Positions 30,292-40,807 of a stretch of DNA of 64,000 nt are shown here, one piece after another. How positions within the stretch are numbered: the first letter of the stretch is position 1; the number at the start of each line of letters is the position of its first letter. Made by a program: the position numbers and the translations under genes. This DNA is from Symsagittifera roscoffensis (Eukaryota; Xenacoelomorpha; Acoela; Convolutidae), in the NCBI RefSeq assembly GCF_963678635.1, contig NC_087063.1:15319006-15383005 (forward strand), given 5' to 3'. Under the pieces are notes generated by a model that worked only from the letters and a program-made list of their open reading frames with translations, made no database searches and was not told where the DNA came from.

Positions 30292-32931
30292 CTGAAAGAA
30301 ATGTATTAGAAATTAACACATACAAAGCTGTTGGTCGCTTTGCAAGCAAAAACTTAAAACAACAACAGTAACCGATTATTATCGGTAGAACAAAATAAAT
30401 TTTCTTTTTTAATATTCTGCAACAGTGCTTTGCTTTCGAACTTTTGGATTTTAGTTTGACCTTATCAGAACGACAGTTATTCTTATTACGAGGAAAACAA
30501 TATTGCTTCAAACAATACCTTAAAGCCGAAGGGTAAGTGAGCCAACATTACTCGGGTATTCACACACAGTTGAGCCGGAAAAAAAATACGTCATAAAAAA
30601 TTGAGAGCTGAGAAAATAGCAAACATGCGCAATTTAAATCTCTTTTTATTAAATCTCGCAAATTAATTATCTCTTTTGATCCTTCAATCGGTGAAACGAG
30701 GCAACCAAGCAGACAAAAAATCAGCTAAATAATTTTTTTCAGCAAAAATTACAATGAAAAACTTGCAAAAAGGTCTGATTCGAACTATCAACATATTGGG
30801 AATAATTCCAACACTTTACTTCTGCTTAACTAAGCACACAAGAAAAGGAAGTCATATTTGCGGAAAATACGTCCAGAACACAATCGATGACGTTTCATGA
30901 AAAATCAAAAAATTTCAAGTCGCAACTGAGCCGATGAAACAACTGAGCCGTAGAACTGAAATTATTGTAGCGAAAATTTTCAACTACAAATTCTATTTTA
31001 AGAATTTCAGATTTTAAGCGATCCGGAGGGAAGCAAAAAAATATGTTTGCCATGAAACGACTCAAAATCAGGTCATTAAGCCGGTGTAAAAAATAACCCT
31101 CAATCAATTGGGACTATCAATTGTGCCTATTTAAGTCTTAAAATGAAAATTTAAGTTTAATCCTGAAAATGGAAAATATACGTCAAGGTAAGTAAAATTA
31201 CAAATTGCAGGAGTAAATCAAAACACTAAAAGCAATTGCAATGAAAATTGCATGCAGCAAAAAATCGAAGATGTGGCAACCAGTGAATTGACCGCTTATG
31301 GGAAAGCCGCTTTTCGCCGCTTCCGCTTTTTTCGAAGCCGCTTTTCGTTTTTACCGCTTTTCTAAATTATAGATCTCCGCTTTTTAAGAAAACAAACAAG
31401 GAAATATTAATTGAATTAAATCAATTGGTTAAAAGTACAGAAGATTCTCGAGAACTTTTGCGCCCAAGGGACTACTTTTTTTTGAGAGAATGTTTCCGCT
31501 GGCAGAAAAAAGTCTCTCGACAGTACCTGTGTCAGGGCTCACAGAAAGGGCGTTGAAAACAAAGTTATGTATGCTTTCTGGATAAGTCAGCCAAAAATGA
31601 AGTGGGTTGTTGATTTTGACAATGGGCGAGAATAAGTAACTCGACAAGCGCTCTGCAACATTTTTATGTGTGAATATTCGCTTTTCTGAAAATGAGTCGC
31701 GCTTTTCTGCCGCTTTTACAAAAATCATTCCTCTTTCACCGCTTTCGCTAATTTCAACTGGTTTACCGCTTTTTCCGGCCGCTTCCGCTTAAAGCGGTCA
31801 ATTCACTGGTGGCAACTAAGCCAGCCAACATTAGCAGGCAACTAAAGGCAGACAATTTTGAAAAAGAATGTTTCCCGTTTGGAAACATAAACGGGTCCTG
31901 GTCAGATTCTAACTCACTTTGCTTTCCCAGCGCTATCGTTACCTCCAAACCAAGCTTGCTGGAGAAGATGATAAACAATTTGAATTCATTATGAACGATG
32001 AATCTAAGTAATTCTGTTAAACAAGTTGTGAACCCGAACAAAATCTATATTCTGATTTGATAACGCTTGCGATTGATCGCAAGTGTTACAAGAAAAAGTC
32101 TAAAAGCCTGCAGCCGTGCTAGGTAAATAAGACATTAAAACATTAAGGCGAATGACATTAAGATAAAAAATGAGAGTAAAAACAACGAACTGTTCAAATT
32201 TAAGCGAACTCTATTGAAGAGTTTGTGTGTAGCGTCGTCTTAAGGTCCCACAAAAAGAATTCATCGCTTTAACAGCTGCTGTATTATTTTTCGGACATCC
32301 CGGCAGCAAAACCCTTTAGTAATAAAGAACTAGAAATAAAATCTTTCGAGTAACAGAATATTTACTTTACCTGCCATTGATCTTCCCAGTTTTGATGAAC
32401 TGCTGCACAAGCTTTGCTTGAGGCAAGCCCAAAAAACTTTTCGATCATTTCCACCAATTTGCTTTCATCTCCAATTTGAGAATTACCATGAAAATATTTC
32501 TTTATCCAGAACTGTACAACTTTGATATTAGCGAAAGATGGGTTCGCAACTTCTAAAGGGATTGGAACTTCCGCAAGAATTGAGGATCGTCTCAAAGAAT
32601 TCAGATCGTTTCCAGAAGTTGATCGCGATAGAGAAAGAATATTCAGAAGCGGTTCAACCGCATAAAACTCCGCCTCAGACAGAAGGTAGTCCAACGACAT
32701 GTGTTCATCTAAGTATAGCTTGCCTGTACGTAGGAAAGAGAGGATTTTCTCGAAAGGGGCTGGGTCCCTGTCAATGAAATAGCTGCCGGCCGTATCTTTT
32801 GGCCACAGAAAAGACCCATCTGCTTCTTTTTCCAAAAGCTTTGTCAGCACACTGTTGGCACCCGATTTTCGTAGAGTTGTCGAAGATGTGCTGAATGTTT
32901 TACCACCAACATTAAGCGAAACAATACTCAT
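30070..32931 (-). CDS. KCTD-type BTB/POZ (T1) domain protein, two exons
   Basis: Exons 32371-32931 and 30070-30291 join at CAG|GTC in phase 0 into 260 residues, a usual KCTD length. Residues 1-100 form a T1-like BTB domain. The signatures are VSLNVGGKTF near the start, YFIDRDPAPFEKILSFLRTG, and LLSEAEFYAVEPLL. KCTD proteins oligomerise through this domain and often serve as Cullin-3 adaptors or signalling modulators (family knowledge). The rest (VVQFWIKKYF..., HIIDWNCYTLYPFSDEA) I cannot place in a named subfamily. An in-frame upstream reading exists, but MSIV at 32931 is the natural start because NVGG follows at once. The 2.1-kb intron contains a hAT remnant and a SINE. Confidence 0.85.
30770..30845 (-). 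repeat. tRNA-like SINE fragment in the KCTD-like intron
   Basis: On the minus strand, TTAGTTAAGCAGAAG (A-box-like) and AGTTCGAATCAGACC (B-box-like) are about 45 bases apart. No acceptor-stem pairing was seen. Confidence 0.4.
31281..31808. mobile_element. hAT-family DNA transposon remnant, 17-bp TIRs, 8-bp TSD
   Basis: The ends are the perfect inverted repeat CAGTGAATTGACCGCTT (31281-31297 and 31792-31808). GTGGCAAC flanks both sides (31273-31280 and 31809-31816), a perfect 8-bp target duplication. CAGTG ends and 8-bp duplications are diagnostic of hAT elements. CCGCTTTT repeats cluster near both ends, like subterminal transposase sites. At 528 bp it is an internally deleted copy that keeps the end of the transposase gene. 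Confidence 0.93.
31429..31620 (-). pseudogene. hAT transposase C-terminal dimerisation domain fragment
   Basis: The minus-strand reading ends ...WLTYPESIHNFVFNAL...GTVERLFSASGNILSKKSSPL...VLENLLYF, then stop. That is the hATC signature (W......P......L..P......ER.FS..G.I...KR..L....V..LL). The catalytic RNase-H fold is absent, so it is non-functional by itself. Confidence 0.85.
31895..31970 (-). mobile_element. Second tRNA-like SINE family, copy 2
   Basis: The minus strand has TTGGTTTGGAGGTAACG (A-box-like) and GAGTTAGAATCTGACC (degraded B box). It matches the 23700 copy and is followed by a hairpin motif at 32061. Confidence 0.5.
32061..32088 (+). repeat. Hairpin motif, copy 5 (10-bp stem)
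   Basis: TAACGCTTGC pairs with GCAAGTGTTA over an 8-nt loop, with one G-T wobble. It is preceded by a TTCTGATTTGA stretch shared with copy 4. Confidence 0.68.
32371..32931 (-). CDS. KCTD-like exon 1 (BTB domain)
   Basis: Encodes 187 residues from MSIVSLNVGGKTF to ...NWEDQWQ, followed by donor GTAAAG. It contains the whole BTB/T1 domain. Confidence 0.87.
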
Positions 32932-33661
32932 TTTAAAAGAACATTTACACCTTAAAAAATTTAAGCCAGAATGATAAACACCGAGGCGAAGCTTCGCATC
33001 ATATGCGATACAACTTTGACATCGCAGCAGCAAAACGTCGATAACTTCCGAATCCGACAGCTTGTCAATAACTTCAGAAAAAAAAATTGAAAAAGTTGCA
33101 TGTGCAATATGGGCGTTATCTTCTACAAAATTGTATTACCATGCCGAATTTCCTTTTATTTTTTTTGCAAAAGTGGTTGTTTTGCAGTTCTTGTTTTTTG
33201 CAAAGTGATTTTTGGGAATAGTGCGATCGAATTTTCAGAAACTCATTTCAGAAATTCGATTGTAAAATTGAATGATACCCAATTTTTGTAAGCATTTCTA
33301 CTGGCAGCCAAAAACCACTTGGTGTTTCGTCCGCTCTCCTACAAGCTTTACATGCTTATTTAGTGTCAGCTGTAGGAGCGAAAGAAGTTACCTCAAGCCA
33401 TATTTCTATTTTGGAGCACGAGAATGGAAGGATGAAACATCCTATCCCTCTCCCCGGACAAAAATATCCATTGATTTTCCCGTCGATCACATACATGATA
33501 TTAAGTTAAGCTGGGATGCAGGATCCCATAATGGCCCTTCCTGGGCTGCCCAAAAAGGATCACGTTAGTCATTTTTGATGTAATTCAAGCTTTGGCGGTC
33601 CACGTCCTGAATCCTTAAACTGGTTTTCCTGGTGTCTGACGTCATTCCTTTAACCACTCCA
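32932..33661. other. Region between KCTD-like gene and retrotransposon block
   Basis: Holds the KCTD-like 5' flank and a short SINE tail (GAGGCGAAGCTTCGC near 32983). The ORF around 33272-33568 has no recognisable domain. Confidence 0.4.
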
Positions 33662-34336
33662 TGTGCCAGTCGATAATATTGGGAAGTTTGACCTTGAGTT
33701 GAATGTTTAACCTTGATTTTTGGAGACGAAAGTAACTTTTTAAAATTTCGAATTGAACCTATCATGCTCAAGTTTCTCGCGACAACTAAAAATACGAAAA
33801 AAGGTCAGAGAGAAGATTCGAGTTATAATCGCGGGAAAGTTGCTGGAAAAAACGAGTAAAATAGCTAATCGCAAGTTTACCAGAATTATGCAAAACGAGT
33901 AGAGCTATCGTGTTTTCGATAGGAAATCAAGAATTCAAGAAGAGCGATAAAGAAGAACAATCAATTGGACCATAGTTATACTTGAATGCAGCTGCCCAAT
34001 GGTCCGGAGGGAAAAACTTCTTGAGTTTAACTTATTTCTTCAAAACTTCTTGAGTTAAACTTAATTACCTTAAATCAGTTCTAGAGTTGCTTTACCATTA
34101 TTAGTTATTGAATTCTAGAAGTCGTGTCGGTAGGTGAGTATCTAGTTCAAATTTCTTGAGTGTATTTTACGTGATGATGTTGAGTTACGGCGAGTTTTTA
34201 GGTTGATCCATCTGAAATGGATCAAAGTTCCATTGTCCAATAAAAACTAACCGTATACTTAAGTTTTCGACTCTGTTTTTAAAGGCGTTCGAGTGTTTTA
34301 GGTATTTCGAGACTTGACCATGGGGGCGTTCTTATT
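33662..34336 (+). mobile_element. Old gypsy LTR, 5' part, split by the giant element
   Basis: Begins TGTGCCAGTCGATAAT and follows the giant element's LTR in order (AAGTTTGACC, CATGCTCA, TTGATCCATCTGAAATGG, CCAATAAAAAC), but much diverged. It stops at GGCGTTCTTATT exactly where the giant element begins. Its missing 3' part resumes at 57065. Together they make about 870 bp. Confidence 0.88.
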
Positions 34337-35232
34337 TGTGCCAGTCGGTCATATCTGGAAGTTTGACCTTGAGGGACACAAAAATACGTGATTTTCGAGT
34401 GAAGTTTTATTTTTCAAAGTTTCGAATGGAGCCTGTCATGCTCAGTTTTCTCGCAACAACTGAAAACAAAAAGTGAAAAAGGAGAACGACCGAATTTACA
34501 ATTGCGGGAAAATACTTAAGAAAACAGCAGGAAATTGCTATTCGCAATTTTCAGATACAAAGTAAGACACGAGTAGAGCCGTCTTATCCTGAAATAGGAG
34601 GCGAGATAATCACGAGAGAAGAGAGCAATTATTCAAACTGAACCAGAGTGAACCTTCAACGGAAAGGTGGACAGCTGGAGTGTCCCAATGGTTCAGACTA
34701 AAACTTCAATTCTGGAGTCTAAACTTATTTCTGTTATTAAAAGTGATTAGTATTGAACTTATCAAGTTATCTTATTTAATTCTCGAGTTGCTCATTAATT
34801 TAATTACTCCTTATCCTCGAGTGCGTCAACATGTGAGTTCCTAATTTAACTTTCTCGAGTGTGTTTTATGATTGTTATGTTGAGATAAGGCGAGTTTTAG
34901 ATTGATCCATCTGAAATGGATCAAAGTTCCACTGTCCAATAAAAAGTAACTTAACGGATTGTTCCGACCCTGTTTTTAACGGCGTTCGTGTATTTTGGGT
35001 ATTTTGAGACCTAAGTATGGGAACGTTCTTATTTTCTAGAGTGGGGGGATATTTTGGTAGTAGCCTTTAAGCTGTAACGGGTTCTAGTCTCATGTCGCAA
35101 GCTAACCGAATTGGCTCCGACCGTTCTTGAGGTAGAAAAACACAAGAGATAGTGTCCCTGACTCTTGAGCCAATGATTATAGGGCCTATTTTTCTTAAGC
35201 CTCATATGTGACCGAAGTAGGCGACTGTTACA
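34337..35232 (+). repeat. 5' LTR of the giant element
   Basis: Starts TGTGCCAGTCGG and ends GGCGACTGTTACA. It contains AATAAA at 34938-34943, supporting plus-strand orientation and an R/U5 boundary downstream. No strong TATA box was singled out. The primer-binding site is unclear: a TGGCGCTCCTGGG stretch at 35245 begins with TGG, as expected for a tRNA 3' end complement, but lies 12 bases beyond the LTR. Confidence 0.93.
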
Positions 35233-35715
35233 TAGTGTTTTTATGGCGCTCCTGGGTGTTTTTACGACATCATGACTACGGAGTCGAACCCACTTGACAC
35301 AGCTCCGGGCTGCATGCCCATTCTAGAGTACCGGTGGTACGGTTCAGCGGGAACGTGTAAACCTTCCGGTTGTACCGTGATAGCTTTTGAAGAAAACTTG
35401 AGAAAACTTCCTGGTACGCTCCCCGAACGAGGCCTAGCTAACCGAGTAAGGGGGGGGGGGGGTAACTAGGGGGACAAAAACACCAGCAAAAAGACAAAAA
35501 ACGAAACAAAAACAAGAAAAAAGTACAGAAAAAGGAACAAAAACCATAAAACAAAAAGACAGTGACTTTGATACCGGATCATTTGGATCAAACCTTTATA
35601 TTAATTAAATAGTATACCCATACTGTTTTATACGACCGATCGTTTCGATCAATCTAGCAATTTAAACCAGTGACTTGGGGGGCGTTGTTAAGGGTTTTCA
35701 GATAGATTGCAACCT

Positions 35716-35990
35716 AGCCGGACCACTAGGAGACTTGACTGGAAAGGGTGACCAGCCGAGTGGGAAAGTGGTTCACAAGGATCGAACCGGACCACTAGGA
35801 GACTTGACTGGAAGAGGTGACCAGCCGAGTGGGAAGGTGGTTCACAAGGATCGAACCAGACCACTAGGAGACTTGACTGGAAGAGGTGACCAGCCGAGTG
35901 GGAAAGTGGTTCAGAAGGACTGAGCTGAACCGACTGGAAACTTGACTGGAAGAGGTGACCAGCCAAGTGGGAAGGTGGTGCTGCTGTCAA
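35716..35990 (+). repeat. 69-bp tandem repeat, about four copies
   Basis: Units begin GACCACTAGGAGACTTGACT at 35721, 35790 and 35859, with a diverged fourth near 35928. A period of 69 keeps one frame open (23-residue unit, ...GDLTGRGDQPSGKVV...), so a peptide reading exists, but its codon three-ness may be chance. Confidence 0.9.
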
Positions 35991-36876
35991 GTGCAGAACG
36001 GAGACAACCAGCACGGGATCACTACAAGAGGACGCACAGGGGTGTTCTCAAGTTGGGCAAACGGGTATCGTTAGAATCCACATTACATTATAGGAGATAA
36101 GTGTAAAATTGGATAAGTGGAGCCCCATTGTTTTGAGGAAGTTTTTACACAAACAGGCCTGGAAACAGGTCTACGGTTTTCTCTCGAGAGGTTTAGCCCC
36201 CGGCGCTTAAGGGATTTTTCGGCTTAAGAGGGGGGCTAAAGAGGGGGGAGGTTAGAAGGGGGGCTGGTTAGGTTAGAGGTTAGCGGTTGTAAAGTGTAAA
36301 AAAGGGGGACATATTAGAGTAACTAATTGTTCGGCATAGTCGATTTAGTTACATTAGATACTTACACGCGTTGGTTATAAGAAGCGGATATCCAAATTTA
36401 AAATCAGGTTAAGGTAGGTACCCTGGTCGGATCGGTAGGGGGGAACGGACATAGACAGTTTTTGTGATACCCCATAAGATCGCTAGCAGGGGGGAGGAAA
36501 ACGCGTGGCAATCGGGTACCAGAAATTTTTTCGGACAAAGATTGACATGGGTTCAAATTTCGGACAAATTTTAGGAGATTTCATCTCTCTGTTTTTGAAA
36601 TTTTTCCAGTTTAAATTTTTACGTTTTGGTGAAAATTTGTTGTTGGTATTTGAACGAACAGGTGATCACAAGATACCTGCGAGGAAGGTAGGGTTTCAAA
36701 TAGCCTGAAACAACGAGAGGGAGACAAATACTGGGGGATTAGTATTTGGGTTTTGGCCATTAAGATAGGGATTTTGGGAAAATTTTTACTAGAGCTCAAG
36801 TAGTGGCAAAAGGTACAGTGGTTCAAGAGTCCCTACAACGAAGAAGAAGAGATCCGATATCCAGACACTCAGTGAC

Positions 36877-37516
36877 AAGTCTTGGGACAGTACCGAAGAA
36901 GTCTTGGGACATTGCAGTCTGGGGACAGTCTTGGAGCAACACGGTCTTGGGACAGTCTCGGGACAGAGCAGTCTTGGGACAGTCTTGGAACAGTGCAGTC
37001 TTGACACAGTCTTGGACCAGAGCAGTCTTGGTACGAAACAGTCTTGGGACAGTGGTCTTGGGACACTAGTCTTGGGACAGTAGTCTTGGGACAGTGGTCT
37101 TGGGACACTAGTCTTGGGACAGTGGTCTTGGGACAGTGGTCTTGGGACATTGGTCTTGGGACATTGGTCTTGGGACATTGGTCTTGGGACATTGGTCTTG
37201 GGACATTGGTCTTGGGACAGTGGTCTTGGGACAGTGGTCTTGGGACATTGGTCTTGGGACAGTGGTCTTGGGACAGTAGTCTTGGGACACTAGTCTTGGG
37301 ACAGTAGTCTTGGGACAGTAGTCTTGGGACACTAGTCTTGGAACAGTAGTCTTGGGACAGTAGTCTTGGGACAGTAGTCTTGGGACAGTAGTCTTGGGAC
37401 AGTAGTCTTGGGACAGTAGTCTTGGGACAGTAGTCTTAGGGCAAGGGTCTTGGGACAGTGGTCTTGGGACACTAACAAGAAGTACTGGGACAACACTGAA
37501 TAGTCTTGGGACAGCA
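36877..37516 (+). repeat. 14-bp minisatellite (GTCTTGGGACAGTG type), about 45 copies
   Basis: Near-uninterrupted copies of CTTGGGACA(G/C/T)T(A/G)GT run for 640 bp, with variants alternating CAGT, CACT and CATT. The repeat keeps several frames open on both strands, producing spurious ORFs. It lies in the leader just before gag. Confidence 0.95.
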
Positions 37517-37825
37517 TAAAGAAGGGGGGTACTAAAAGAGTACTAAGTCAGGTTGAAGTAACCAATTGCAAAATCAAATTTTCTATCCAATCCTAACATA
37601 TAGAATTTTCAAAAGCTCAGGAAAAGTTGTTTTTAGCAAATTGTAAATTTATTTTTATAAAATTTTGTCAAAAGAAGTTTTAACCTTAGAGTAGAATTTT
37701 GTAGATAGTAATACTGTAAATAGGAACAATTGTAAATTACGAGGTGGAGCAGGGTACCGGTAGCTGAAAAAAGATCTACCGAGGCGAAGACAAAGTATAA
37801 TTCGTCGCTACGTAAAACAACATCA

Positions 37826-39855
37826 ATGGGTCCGAAAGTGACAAAGAAGAACTTTTCAGTTAGTATGGTCAACACGAGGAGTACTACGGAGAACAGAGCA
37901 AAAGAGGGCACGGAAGGGGAACGAGTAGAACCCACCATCGAGATTGAACTAGAGACACCGGATCAAAGTGTGGATGAAGTGGGAAAGAAAACGACAGAAT
38001 CAACCCCGATGCCCAATGCGGAAGAACCTAATCCGAAGCCCATGGAGTTCTCACCGATAGACAACGTGGAAGACACAACAGGCAACACGCCAGAAACGGT
38101 GAAGGATGAGTCTCAAAATCGAACGTCTTTTACTGAAAGATTGGCGATGATGGTCGGAATGAAACCGAGAGACGCAGCAGTGGAGGAGAAGAAAGCCGAG
38201 AAAAGCAAAACATTCGGAACAGTATCCACGAGAACGACAGAGACCGACCAAAACGAGGATCAGAAAAAACCGGGACCAGCGACCGACTACAGGACAACAA
38301 CGGACCATGGAACAACTACTCTTGAGCTAAGCGACTTGATGGCGAAGCTAGATCAGATAGACGAGAAACTGGAGCACAGCGAAGAGGATAGAAATGTGAT
38401 AAGGAAGGAAATGAGAAACAACAAACATGAGTACCTGGACAGCTATTTCCATCTAGCGAGAGCAACAGAGGAAAAGCTTCAGCAGATGTCGGACAAAATA
38501 GACACCACTGATGAAGAGCGAGACAAGAACATCAAAAAAGACATGCGAGAAATGAAGCAGCGATATGACGCAGTGAATAGCCAGTTGGGGAGTTTGGAAA
38601 CGAGAATGGATACGATGAGTAGGGACCAGGCTGAGAGCTCAAGTGCAATACAGACAAAGTTAGACGCTATCTTGAGGAATTCAACACCACAAGACAGGCC
38701 AGCGGTGGAGCGGACACAAGGTAATAGAGTTGACTTCTTGGAACCACAAAGGAACAAACGACAGTCGACACCGTTACCAGTACACCGGGAGGCTGCGAGT
38801 ACGGCACCGGGGGGGGGGGCAAGGCGATTATAAAAAGTGGAACAGCGAACACAACCAGTGGTCCAGGGGACTCCACGACTCACAACAACGTGGGACCGGA
38901 TGCCATGACATGGGCAAGCACCTGGGAAATGATGAACAGGACGCTAGAAGCCTTCGCCACGAGGAACACCGACTCGAGTGACAGAGGAAGCAACAAATCC
39001 AGGAAAACTTTCAAGAAACCGAAAGAATTCAAAGATGATTCAGACGGATGCATTGACACTTGGGTAGAAGTCATGAGGTTGCACTTGGAACAAGACAACT
39101 TGAACGATGAGAAGCAAGCATGCACAGCGATACTGAGCAACCTGGAAGGCACGGCATTGAAATGCGTGGTTGCGAAGAAAGAAGAGGAACGCGATACAGC
39201 GGACAAAATCTTCGAAATATTGTTAAATCGATTCAGCTCAAGCATGAAGGGACATCAAGCGATGATGCGATTTGAAAAGAGAAGGCAAAGGGACGATGAA
39301 TCGATAAACAGGTTCCTAGATGATCTTGAGAGCTTGAGAAGAAGGAGTGACCCGGAAGAATCTACCAATAGAAGGAACTTCAGCATCGCCTCAAAAATCA
39401 TTGATGGGGTAACGAGTGATGACTTGAGAACGATGTTAGCAACATACTATACATTGTCGAAAGACAGTGCACTAACTCCAGAAGAGATGAGGCAGAAGTC
39501 AAGAGAATACATGCTAATGAAACCCAAGAAATACTCGTACTCAGACAACAGGAATACGCAAGGGGGGAGCCAGCCACAAAGGTCGTCATGGAACAAGCCC
39601 AGAGATGACATGGACAAACGCAGATCATGCGCGAACTGCGGGTCAGCTGACCATCACGTGGCGGATTGCACGACATACAAACAGGGCATGAAGAGTTTGG
39701 GATATGCACCCGATGAGGAAGATATGAGCCAGATGGAGGAACACGAGTTCTATAGTGGCTTGATCATCAAAATAGGTGCAAGATGCTTCTTCTGCAACCA
39801 AGAGGGGCACTTCAGGATGGACTGCCCGTTGTTTTGGGAGGCGGTCAAGAATTAG
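37826..39855 (+). CDS. gag: gag (N-terminal region, capsid, two zinc knuckles), frameshifted
   Basis: ATG at 37826 opens a 335-codon charged, coiled-coil-rich part (acid/Lys repeats around residues 165-280). It runs into a tract of 11 G (38809-38819), after which the frame is lost. The -1 frame carries on through the capsid (DTWVEVMRLHLEQDN...LNRFSSSMKGHQ...INRFLDDLESLRRR) to two CX2CX4HX4C knuckles at 39628-39669 and 39784-39825, ending at TAG 39853-39855. The G tract is most simply a length mutation or sequencing slip. A GGG-GGG slippage site is possible but unlikely in mid-Gag. Gag packages the RNA genome into particles. Confidence 0.85.
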
Positions 39856-40807
39856 AGTCATCCAAAACTTAAGTTGGCGTTAGCAGCGGTACAGAACCAG
39901 AGAAACAGACAAGGTGAATTTGAGACGAAGAATCTAGAAAAACCAAGTGCGGAACTGCCGACGAAAACAGTGAAAGCGGTAACACAATGTAAGAGTGCAA
40001 TAGAAGCCACGGCAAGGAACGCCCTAGAAATAAATTATGAGAAGGCGGCAGCGGAGGCTATCAACAAAATGAAACAGGACCTGGCAGCGAAACAAATAGA
40101 ACAACGGCTGAAGCAAGAGATCGAAAGACAGAAAATGAACGAAGCATTAAGTTGCACGCAAACAATACCAGAGGCTGTAGAGGGGTCGACAAAAAATGGA
40201 AACTGCAACACTGTAAAGATGGTTACAGGGAAGCCTTTCGGCATAACAAAGATTGGGGCAAGAATTACGTCAATAATCACTGTGGGCGGCCATGAGGTAA
40301 CGAGAAACTTGAGCGAACCAAGTGACCAGACAATAATGCACATTGATGTGTACGCAGATTACTTGAGTTGTATAAGCCCACAAACAATTTCTAGAGCATT
40401 GAGGGCACTACTCACGAGAGGGGGTAGCAAGTCGGTACGAGTTGATAACAGGTACACAGAAGCTTATGGTCCACATGAGGTGATGCTAAACATAGATGGG
40501 ATCAACATCTATACGAAAACAATGATAACATGTGATGAAGATCTAATAGGGCAAATCTACGTGGGAAAAGAAGAGTTGAAAGTGAGATTGATTGGACACG
40601 TAAGCGAAGACTCAGTTACGTGGGTTACTTGATACGGGAGCGGTCTTGAGTGTCATACCAATCGAAACTTGGGAACGAATGGGCTTCAACAAAAATGATT
40701 TGATAGATTCAAGAATACGGTTGTCAGCTGCAAACAAAGGGGCGCTGCGGGTGTTGGGCAGAACGCCGATAATAGCCCTGTTCTGGGGGAACGTAACCTG
40801 TGGATGA
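39856..40807 (+). CDS. pro: Protease region (DTG), broken frames
   Basis: The gag frame reopens immediately after TAG and runs to 40632. The first 150 codons are a Lys/Glu/Ala-rich linker, then a conserved strand-rich part (GQIYVGKEELKVRLIGH). The catalytic block LLDTGAVLSVIP lies in another frame at 40622-40660, continuing to TGA at 40805. The active-site DTG (40631-40639) is intact, but a frameshift precedes it and another follows, near a G run at 40784-40793. Retroviral-type aspartic protease matures Gag-Pol. Confidence 0.75.

Larger units (their letters stand above)
35233..37825 (+). other. 2.6-kb leader of the giant element
   Basis: Long 5' untranslated leader between the LTR and gag, with G-rich stretches (36230-36310) and two minisatellites. 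Small ORFs (for example 35272-35469) have no recognisable domain. The ORFs over the repeats are open simply because the repeats lack stops. It presumably holds the packaging and dimerisation signals, but nothing specific was identified. Confidence 0.75.

Noticed and set aside
33272-33568. 98-codon plus-strand ORF before the retrotransposon block
   Set aside because: Start and composition look random, and no domain or splice support was found.
35245-35262. Primer-binding site TGGCGCTCCTGGG
   Set aside because: It begins with TGG but is 12 bases from the LTR, and I could not match a specific tRNA, so it is not called as a feature.
36803-37517. Several ORFs of 60-130 codons on both strands over the 14-bp repeat
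   Set aside because: The repeat simply lacks stops in most frames; products are pure repeats with no start or coding signature.
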